Below, piece by piece: positions 57,589 to 64,000 of a stretch of 64,000 nucleotides of DNA (its first letter is position 1; every line of letters starts with the position of its first letter). The stretch is from Helicobacter cetorum (GTDB lineage Bacteria > Campylobacterota > Campylobacteria > Campylobacterales > DZAY01). The translations under genes were made by a program, and so were the position numbers. The stretch lies in assembly GCA_022729735.1 (NCBI GenBank), contig DZAY01000001.1, forward strand, positions 1 through 64,000, given 5' to 3'. The notes under the pieces are model-generated. The model saw nothing but the letters and a program-made list of their open reading frames with translations, was not told the DNA's origin and did no database searches.

Positions 57589-58515
57589 GTGAGTATAAAA
57601 GAGTTAAAAAATAGAGTTGATGAGATTTACAGTAGTTTAATATTAAAAAAAGATTTAAGTGAAGAGAGTTTAAGATTTGAATTTTTAAAAAATTTACTTC
57701 AACTATCTTCAGAAACATTAAATAAAAGTAGTTTTGATAAACTTTTGGAAAGTGTCAATTCGCAAATGAAAGATGTAGATGCAGATAGTTTGACATTGGC
57801 AAAAGATAGTTTAGTAAATTATTCACAAACCACAAATAATATTAAAGAACTAACCGAACACAGCAGTGCAAAAATTGAAAGTCTTATACAAAGTGGTAAA
57901 AAAGAGGATTTTTTAGATGTAAAAGATGAGATAAAAAATTATCATAACTCTATCACAAAAGAGGTTGATGAAGCAGAAGCTAAAATTAAAAATCTAAAAT
58001 CAAAAATAGAATATGTGGCAAATATTTCAAGAATTGACCCACTCACAAGAGTTTTAAATCAAAATGCAATGCTTTATGATTTACAAAAAGTGATAATTAG
58101 TAGAGCTGGAAGAGATTTATCTATCAATTTAATTCAAGTAAATATTGATAATTTTGATGATATAGAAATTGAATTTGGCAGAGATGCAGGAAATAAGGTG
58201 CTAATATTTTTTGGCAAACTTTTGAAATCAATTGCTACACACTCAAATAAGGTTTATAAACTAAATAAAAGCTCATTTATTATAGTTAAACTTAAATCAG
58301 ATATTAAAGAAGCAAAAATTATCGCAGATACACTTTATGAATATTTACAAAATAATAAATTTATATATGATGATAAAAATTTGAAAATATCACTCTCAAC
58401 AGGAATTATAAATAGCAGACCAAATGACTCTTTACAAGATTTAATTCAAAGAGCAGAAACAGCAGTTGGAATTGCAAAAACAAAAGAGAATAAATTTTTT
58501 ATAATAGAGAGGTAA
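57589..58515 (+). CDS. GGDEF-fold protein with degenerate active site
   Basis: A 308-residue protein starting at GTG 57589. Residues 1-145 are helical with a coiled coil. The C-terminal 160 residues have the GGDEF fold (RIDPLTRVLNQNAM start, NIDNFDDIEIEFG), but the signature is replaced by KLNKSSF (224-230) and the I-site is absent. It therefore cannot be a diguanylate cyclase and may bind nucleotide, c-di-GMP or protein partners. It follows the kinase by 42 bases and precedes mog by 3, and is the last member of the signalling cluster. Confidence 0.88.
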   Translation: MSIKELKNRVDEIYSSLILKKDLSEESLRFEFLKNLLQLSSETLNKSSFDKLLESVNSQMKDVDADSLTLAKDSLVNYSQTTNNIKELTEHSSAKIESLIQSGKKEDFLDVKDEIKNYHNSITKEVDEAEAKIKNLKSKIEYVANISRIDPLTRVLNQNAMLYDLQKVIISRAGRDLSINLIQVNIDNFDDIEIEFGRDAGNKVLIFFGKLLKSIATHSNKVYKLNKSSFIIVKLKSDIKEAKIIADTLYEYLQNNKFIYDDKNLKISLSTGIINSRPNDSLQDLIQRAETAVGIAKTKENKFFIIER

Positions 58516-58518
58516 TTT

Positions 58519-59040
58519 GTGGTAAAAATAGGTGTTTTAACTCTTTCAGATAGAGCAAGTAGAGGAGTTTATGAAGATATTTCAGGTAAAGCTATAATGG
58601 AAACTTTAAGTGAATATTTAATTAATGAAATAGATTTTATTTATAGAGTTATTCCAGATGAACAAAATTTAATTGAGTCTAATTTAATTGAGTTAGAAGA
58701 GCTTGGATGTTCTCTAATAGTTACGACAGGAGGCACAGGTCCAGCACTTAGAGATGTAACTCCAGAAGCTACAAAAGCAGTTTGTCAAAAAATGTTAGAT
58801 GGATTTGGAGAGATGATGAGGTCTGTTAGTTTGAAATATGTGCCAACTGCAATTTTATCAAGACAGTGTGCAGGAATTAGAAATAAATCTTTAATTATAA
58901 ATTTACCAGGAAAACCAAAATCAATTAGAGAATGTTTAGATGCTGTGTTTCCAGCAGTTCCATACTGTATAGATTTAATTGGTGGAGCATATTTAGAAAC
59001 CAATGAGAATATTATAAAAGCTTTTAGACCAAAGAGTTAG
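58519..59040 (+). CDS. mog: Molybdopterin adenylyltransferase Mog
   Basis: A 173-residue enzyme that adenylates molybdopterin before metal insertion, needed for molybdoenzymes such as formate dehydrogenase and nitrate reductase. TLSDRASRGVYEDISG at the N-terminus, TTGGTGPALRDVTPEAT (the GGTG motif) and INLPGKPKSIRECLDAV near the C-terminus are diagnostic for the Mog/MoaB group. The start is GTG at 58519 with GAGAGG upstream. Its C-terminal extension relative to MoaB supports Mog. Confidence 0.92.
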   Translation: MVKIGVLTLSDRASRGVYEDISGKAIMETLSEYLINEIDFIYRVIPDEQNLIESNLIELEELGCSLIVTTGGTGPALRDVTPEATKAVCQKMLDGFGEMMRSVSLKYVPTAILSRQCAGIRNKSLIINLPGKPKSIRECLDAVFPAVPYCIDLIGGAYLETNENIIKAFRPKS

Positions 59041-59044
59041 GATT

Positions 59045-59578
59045 TTGAATATCTTAAAAATTGCTAAATTGGGTAATCCAATTTTGAGAAAAATAGCTTG
59101 TGAATTGAGTATTGAAGAGTTAAAAACAGATGAAATTCAACGACTAATAGATGATATGATTATTACTATGAGAGAACATAATGGAGCAGGTATATCAGCT
59201 CCACAAGTTCATCATAGTCTTAGAATTGTAATGGTCGAGCTTGATAGCGATAATAAAAGATACCCAAATCGTCCCAAAATACCACTGATAATTTTAATAA
59301 ATCCAAAAATTACAATATTATCAAATGAGACAACTTATGAGTATGAAGGTTGTTTGAGTGTTGATAACTTGAGAGCTAAAGTTAGAAGAGCAAGAGAAAT
59401 AAGAGTAGAAGCAATTGATAGATATGGAAATAGTTTAGATTTTATTGCAAAAGATTTTTTTGCGAAAGCAATTTTACATGAGATAGACCATTTAAATGGT
59501 GAAATATTTATTGAAAAAATTGAAGATTTTAATACTTTAAGCCATTTAGTGGAGTTTGAAAAGTTTCATGCAAACTAA
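59045..59578 (+). CDS. def: Peptide deformylase
   Basis: A 177-residue metalloenzyme removing the formyl group from nascent proteins. The three motifs are GAGISAPQV (47-55), EGCLS with metal ligand Cys103, and HEIDH with His145, Glu146 and His149. The start is TTG at 59045 with TTAGGA upstream. addB begins inside its last codons. Confidence 0.96.
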   Translation: MNILKIAKLGNPILRKIACELSIEELKTDEIQRLIDDMIITMREHNGAGISAPQVHHSLRIVMVELDSDNKRYPNRPKIPLIILINPKITILSNETTYEYEGCLSVDNLRAKVRRAREIRVEAIDRYGNSLDFIAKDFFAKAILHEIDHLNGEIFIEKIEDFNTLSHLVEFEKFHAN

Positions 59579-61877
59579 AACAACAGTTTTTCCAACAAAT
59601 AGAGCAATAAAAAATTATATTGATAAAAATATTCATAATAACTCAATATTACCAAATTTAATAGGTATTGAAGAGTTTTTTAGTAAAGCAAAAATAGTTG
59701 AAAATAAAAAAGAGGCTATGGCTTATCAAAGAGTTCTATTTTTAAGAGAAGCTATTAAAGATGTAGAGTTTAAGAAGCTTGGATTTAGTAGAGAGTTTTT
59801 AAAATTCATAAAAGATAGTAGATTTATATTTAAGTTTTTTGATGAGTTAAGAGGAGAACTTGTAAATTTTGATAGTATAAATTTAGCAGATACATATTCA
59901 GAATATGAGACACATATAAAAATATTAGAAAAACTATATTTAAATTACAAAGATTTACTGCACAAAAATGGATATTTCGACCAAATTACAATTGATAACT
60001 ATACATTAAATTTAAACTTTTTGAAAGATAGAGATTTTTTGCTCAAAATTGATGGATATTTGACAAACTTTGAGTTGCAATTAATAGATAATATTTCAAA
60101 AGTTACAAACATTGAGATAGAAATTGATATTGATGAGCTAAATAGTAAAATGGTAGAAAAGCTTAAAAATTATGGATTTAATTTAGAAGTTGGATATAAA
60201 TATTTAATAAACTTTAGCACAAAAGAGATAGTTAAATTTTCGAATTTATCAATTGATATATCAAATACAACTCTTATAAGTTTTCCAGATAGACTCTCGC
60301 AAGCTGAATATATATTTAAACTACTACACCAATTTATAGAAATTGAGCAGATAGAGCCAGAAAAAATAGCTTTAGTTTTACCAGATGATAGCTTTGTAGA
60401 TATATTAAAGCTATTTGATGATAATAGAAATTTAAACTTTGCTATGGGTGAAAGTTTTATAAATAGTGAATTTTACAAAAAATTAAATACTATTTATCAC
60501 TATTCAATATATAGAGATAAAAAAGATTTTGAAACTCTCAAAGTTTTAAATATTGTAGAAATTGCAAATTTATATATTAATAGATTTAGTGAAAATGGAT
60601 TTTTACTATTTGAAGAGTTTTTAAATAGCATTGGAGTTAGTGATGAGATAGTTTTAAATGAGCTTTATAAACTATCAAAATTTAAAGATTATTTAAATAG
60701 CTACACTTTAAAAGAGTTGATATTTTTCTTTTTACAAAACTTAAAAGAGTTATCAATTAGTGATGTAGGTGGTGGAAGAGTTAGAGTTATTGGGGTTTTA
60801 GAAAGTAGAATGGTTGAGTTTGAGCGAGTTATTATTCCTGATTTTAATGATGGATATGTGCCAAAAATTAGCGAAAAAGAGCTATTTTTAAACTCTGAAA
60901 TAAAATCAATTTCACTGCTTCCAACATCAAGTGATAGAGAAGCTTTGCAAAAACAGCTTTATAAAAAATTAATATCAAATAGTAAAAAAAGTGTGATTAC
61001 ATTTGTAAAATCAAATTTACAAATGGGTTCAAAATTTATAAATGAGTTAAATCTAAAAGAGATAGAAGGTGAAAAAATTTCGCTTTTTGAAGATAAAAAC
61101 ATAAATAGATGGGATAAAGATATAGTAGATTTAGATAGTAACTATTTAGATAAACCATTAAGTGCAACAAAATTAAAAACATTTTTGGATTGTAAGCGAA
61201 AATTTTACTTTAGATATATTAAAAATATAAAAGAAGAAAATTTTAATATCGAAAATAGTGCATTTAGTGGAGTTGTAATTCATCAAGCATTGTGCGAAAT
61301 TTATCAACAAAAAGAGCATTATGAGAGTGTTGAAGAGTTAAGAGATAAATTAATAAAAGCTATTAAAAATATAAAAAAAACAAATATAGAAAGGTTTGAT
61401 TTAGACCTATTTATATATAACTTTGAACCATTTTTATTAAATGAAGTTACAAGATTTAAAAAAGGATTTAAAGTTATTGGAGTCGAAAAAGAGTTTAATG
61501 TAACTCTTAGTGATATAAATTTAGTTGGAAAAATTGATAGAGTTGATAGATTAAATGGCAAACTAACTTTGATTGATTATAAATTTCAAAACAGTTTAAA
61601 AATTGATAGTGAAAAAACTTTAGAAAATAGCAAAGATTTTCAATTTGCATTTTACTATTATGGAGCAAAAGATTTATATTCTCAAGATATAGAAGAAGCA
61701 CTATTTTATGATTTAAAAAACCAAAAAATTGAAATAGAGCAGACTTTAATTCAAAAAGTTGAACTTCTTAAAGTAAAAATAGAAGAGTATAAAAAGTTTG
61801 ATAGAGTTTATAAAAAAGCAGAAAAGATTGATGTTTGTAGATTCTGCCCTTATAAAACTATTTGTAATAGCGGATAA
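59568..61877 (+). CDS. addB: AddB-type recombination nuclease/helicase-like subunit
   Basis: About 769 residues from ATG 59568, overlapping def by 11 bases; a TTG at 59556 is an alternative. The N-terminus starts TTVFPTNRAIKNY, with a strand typical of inactivated UvrD-like folds. The C-terminus is a PD-(D/E)XK nuclease: GVVIHQALCEI, GKIDRVDRLNGKLTLIDYKF, and four cysteines, one in FLDCKRKF and three in CRFCPYKTIC, that should hold a [4Fe-4S] cluster as in AddB. AddAB resects double-strand breaks for RecA. addA is not adjacent here, as in Helicobacter, where the two genes are separate. Confidence 0.85.
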   Translation: MQTKTTVFPTNRAIKNYIDKNIHNNSILPNLIGIEEFFSKAKIVENKKEAMAYQRVLFLREAIKDVEFKKLGFSREFLKFIKDSRFIFKFFDELRGELVNFDSINLADTYSEYETHIKILEKLYLNYKDLLHKNGYFDQITIDNYTLNLNFLKDRDFLLKIDGYLTNFELQLIDNISKVTNIEIEIDIDELNSKMVEKLKNYGFNLEVGYKYLINFSTKEIVKFSNLSIDISNTTLISFPDRLSQAEYIFKLLHQFIEIEQIEPEKIALVLPDDSFVDILKLFDDNRNLNFAMGESFINSEFYKKLNTIYHYSIYRDKKDFETLKVLNIVEIANLYINRFSENGFLLFEEFLNSIGVSDEIVLNELYKLSKFKDYLNSYTLKELIFFFLQNLKELSISDVGGGRVRVIGVLESRMVEFERVIIPDFNDGYVPKISEKELFLNSEIKSISLLPTSSDREALQKQLYKKLISNSKKSVITFVKSNLQMGSKFINELNLKEIEGEKISLFEDKNINRWDKDIVDLDSNYLDKPLSATKLKTFLDCKRKFYFRYIKNIKEENFNIENSAFSGVVIHQALCEIYQQKEHYESVEELRDKLIKAIKNIKKTNIERFDLDLFIYNFEPFLLNEVTRFKKGFKVIGVEKEFNVTLSDINLVGKIDRVDRLNGKLTLIDYKFQNSLKIDSEKTLENSKDFQFAFYYYGAKDLYSQDIEEALFYDLKNQKIEIEQTLIQKVELLKVKIEEYKKFDRVYKKAEKIDVCRFCPYKTICNSG

Positions 61878-61881
61878 AAAT

Positions 61882-63438
61882 TTACCTTAATTCACATTCT
61901 CTCTCATAAAATTTTTCAAAACTCTCCGTATCTTTTTTATTTATTTGATAATTTGCAATAATATCTTTTATAATATATTTTGCTTTTTGTAGTGGGACTG
62001 CTTTTGCATAAATTGTTGCTTCTTTAGCTTCTTTTGTAACTTTTCCACCTAAATAGATATGAACACCATCTACACTGACACCATTTTCATCTTTTGCTCG
62101 ACAACCCTCAAGCCCTATATCTGCAATACCATGAATTCCACACCCTTTTGGACATGCAGACCAATAAATTCGCACTTTAGCATCATTTAAAGGTATCTCA
62201 TTTTGTAAAAAGTTAGCTAAGTTTATAGCCTCATTTTTACTATCAATCACACCGAAAGCACATCCATTTGCTCCTACACATGCTATTTGATGTCTGAAAT
62301 AGATATTTTGAAAATCTTTATAAGCATGAAACACTTGACTTTGCATAACATTTGATTGATATTTTTTAGAAGTGATGATATATAAGCTTTGCTCTACACT
62401 AAGTCTTATGAAACCATCAACATTCAAAGCTAAAAGCCCAATTTGCTCTAAATCATCACCTCTTAAAAGCCCACTTGGAATTGGAAAATGTATAGCAATT
62501 CTATTTTCATCAAACTCTATTATTCCAGAATTATCTATGATAAGCTCTTTTGTGCAAAGAATTTCTCCACTTGAACTATATTCAAAATTGGTATAATTTT
62601 TTATAGCTTCTACAAAATTTTCCATGCCAACCGCTTCAAGTAAAAAGTGAAGTCTGTTTTTGTTTCGATTATCTCTAAAACCATAAGTTTTAAATAGCTC
62701 AATAATCGCTTTATAAGTAGCTATCACTTGTTCTACTCCTACAAAAAGCCCTATGTTACTTGCTTGAACTCCTACTTTACCTCCAAGATATAGATTAAAT
62801 CCTATTTTGTTATCTTTTGAAGCAACTATAAAACAGCAATCATGTCCATAAACATTACAATCATTTATTCTATTTCCCAAAATTGCTGTATTAAATTTTC
62901 GAGGAAGAACTCCAATATAATCTTCTTTTGCAAAAAAAATATCTTGAAGTTCATCAATAATAGGCTTACACTCTATCAAAGAATCTTCTCCTAAACCATC
63001 AAATGGAGTTGTTACAATATTTCTAAAATTATCAATTCCTGTTTGAAAAGTGCTAATTCCAACACTTTTTAACTCTTGTAAGATAATATAAATATTTTCA
63101 AGTTCTATATGTCTTAACTCTATCTGTTGTCTTGTGGTAATATCGATATAATTTTTTCCATATTTTTTAGAAAGTTGTCCAATTTTTATTGCTTGAATTG
63201 CTGAAAGTTGTCCAGCAGGTATTCGTAATCGCAACATAAATGAACTATCTTTTTTTAAAAATATTCCAAAACATTTAAGAAAATAGTCACTATCTTCACT
63301 TTGAAGATTTTTAATTCCAGCTTTACAAATATGCTCTAATTTTTCATACACACTTAGAGGAGTTTTGAGCTGTTTGAGCTGTTCCATTTTATTTAGTTTT
63401 TTATTTCTCTCTTTTGAGAGTGTTTCTAACATTTGCAT
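61882..63438 (-). CDS. Sirohaem-dependent nitrite/sulfite reductase
   Basis: A 518-residue ferredoxin-type reductase with two ferredoxin-like repeats. The sirohaem contacts include ITTRQQIELRHI near residue 100. The [4Fe-4S]/sirohaem ligands are C-x5-C in ACVGANGCAFG and C-x3-C in CPKGCGIHG near residues 390-440. It is probably an assimilatory six-electron reductase of nitrite or sulfite; the substrate cannot be told from these motifs alone. The neighbouring methyltransferase makes the sirohaem precursor and is coupled 9 bases upstream, which supports the assignment. Confidence 0.92.
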   Translation of the reverse strand: MQMLETLSKERNKKLNKMEQLKQLKTPLSVYEKLEHICKAGIKNLQSEDSDYFLKCFGIFLKKDSSFMLRLRIPAGQLSAIQAIKIGQLSKKYGKNYIDITTRQQIELRHIELENIYIILQELKSVGISTFQTGIDNFRNIVTTPFDGLGEDSLIECKPIIDELQDIFFAKEDYIGVLPRKFNTAILGNRINDCNVYGHDCCFIVASKDNKIGFNLYLGGKVGVQASNIGLFVGVEQVIATYKAIIELFKTYGFRDNRNKNRLHFLLEAVGMENFVEAIKNYTNFEYSSSGEILCTKELIIDNSGIIEFDENRIAIHFPIPSGLLRGDDLEQIGLLALNVDGFIRLSVEQSLYIITSKKYQSNVMQSQVFHAYKDFQNIYFRHQIACVGANGCAFGVIDSKNEAINLANFLQNEIPLNDAKVRIYWSACPKGCGIHGIADIGLEGCRAKDENGVSVDGVHIYLGGKVTKEAKEATIYAKAVPLQKAKYIIKDIIANYQINKKDTESFEKFYERECELR

Positions 63439-63447
63439 TTTTTATCC

Positions 63448-64000
63448 TTAATTAAAAATTTCTCTATATTTGACCACATCTCCAAAAACAAGTATCGCAG
63501 GGGTTTTCATACTATCTTTATACTTTTCAAGTTTTTCTAAAGTGCATACTTTTACCTCTTGATTTTTTCTACTCGCATTTGATACTATAGCACACAATTT
63601 ATCTTGAGGGATATTTAATTTTTTTGATTCTTCTACTATCTCTTTTATTCGACTAAGCCCCATCAAAACTACTACTGTATGATTTTTTTTAGCTAGAAGT
63701 TCAACCCAATCTAAATTGAGACTATTATCTTTAAAATGAGCCGTTACTACACTAAAGCCACTTGCATATCCTCTAGCAGTTATAGGTATTAGTGCCAAAG
63801 AGCAACCACTTATAGCAGAGCTAATTCCTGATATAACTTCTGTATATATGTTTTTTTTAATCAACTCATACAACTCTTCAGCACCTCTGCCAAATACAAA
63901 AGGGTCACCACTTTTAAGTCTTGCAACACTCAATCCTTGATTTGCATAATGTAAAATAAGTGTATTTATCTCTTCTTGAGTTTTTGAGTGAAAACCTTTT
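63448..64000 (-). CDS. cobA: Uroporphyrinogen-III C-methyltransferase, 5' end outside window
   Basis: The minus-strand frame is open to position 64000, so the gene starts beyond the window; an internal TTG at 63933 is not its start. About 184 residues are present. The visible N-terminal part reads KGFHSKTQEEIN, then ARLKSGDPFVFGRGAEE, the SAM-binding signature of SUMT. GISSAISGCSLALIPITARG follows, also diagnostic. It methylates uroporphyrinogen III to precorrin-2, the first step to sirohaem. It lies directly upstream of the sirohaem reductase in the same operon. Whether it is fused to CysG-like domains cannot be seen. Confidence 0.93.
   Translation of the reverse strand, partial: KGFHSKTQEEINTLILHYANQGLSVARLKSGDPFVFGRGAEELYELIKKNIYTEVISGISSAISGCSLALIPITARGYASGFSVVTAHFKDNSLNLDWVELLAKKNHTVVVLMGLSRIKEIVEESKKLNIPQDKLCAIVSNASRKNQEVKVCTLEKLEKYKDSMKTPAILVFGDVVKYREIFN

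Noticed and set aside
1-64000. CRISPR arrays, rRNA, tRNA and insertion sequences
   Set aside because: No regularly spaced repeats, no GC-richer RNA-like islands with cloverleaf potential and no transposase-like frames were seen.

Overview
The window is AT-rich (about 30% G+C by eye), densely coding chromosomal DNA with short ribosome-binding sites and frequent TTG/GTG starts. Gene content and neighbourhoods point to a free-living member of the Campylobacterota (Epsilonproteobacteria). Diagnostic features are the rpsF-ssb-rpsR block behind holA and rnr, a protease-dead FtsH paralogue downstream of mtaB, a BioV-type esterase, a TlpD-like soluble CZB chemoreceptor, and many soluble HQWRQPLN-type histidine kinases. 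Family and genus cannot be fixed from the sequence alone.

Layout. 1-4749: 5' part of a very large exported adhesin-like protein (minus strand, runs off the left edge). 4926-7235: minus operon of two small proteins and priA, divergent from uvrB. 7300-11299: uvrB, a YeiH-type transporter and tilS. 11309-18370: three consecutive exported proteins, two lipoproteins (one with a Ser-rich 21-bp tandem repeat) and a 1138-residue surface protein. 18387-25015: glycosyltransferase, SapC-family protein, M48 protease, CheY-like protein, lpxB and a CcoI-type copper ATPase. 25288-30162: rho, murI, queF, CZB chemoreceptor, DUF3187-like protein and a small unknown. 30377-33773: single tyrosine recombinase flanked by short repeats, then an unknown coiled-coil protein with a response regulator. 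33806-41287: ten-gene minus housekeeping operon (rnc, aroC, ubiX, coaD, tmk, rnr, holA, rpsF, ssb, rpsR). 41335-44963: ParA-like ATPase, hybrid kinase and response regulator with an unnamed C-terminal domain. 45063-47266: UshA-like nucleotidase and rpsO. 47376-61877: long plus-strand run (Rrf2 regulator, flhA, mtaB, FtsH-like, bioV, five signalling genes, mog, def, addB). 61882-64000: sirohaem nitrite/sulfite reductase and the 3' part of the uroporphyrinogen-III methyltransferase that feeds it cofactor.

How the genes work together. Most are core information processing (replication restart, repair, transcription termination, tRNA modification, ribosomal proteins, translation) and cofactor or envelope synthesis. 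Mixed into them is a heavy load of cytoplasmic signalling: five proteins with REC domains beyond the simple CheY-like one at 21240, three kinases, one intact and one degenerate GGDEF protein, and one soluble chemoreceptor. No tRNA, rRNA, CRISPR array, insertion sequence or prophage was recognised.

The most unusual whole-window signal is the near absence of the tetranucleotide GATC. Only two copies were found by eye, against well over a hundred expected from base composition. Asp codons switch from GAT to GAC when the next codon begins with C, which suggests past or present selection by a GATC-specific restriction system. The best candidates for undescribed biology are the two signalling modules with unnamed partner domains (31497-33773 and 41335-44963), the recombinase with its flanking motifs, and the surface-protein locus. 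No gap longer than about 300 bases lacks a gene.
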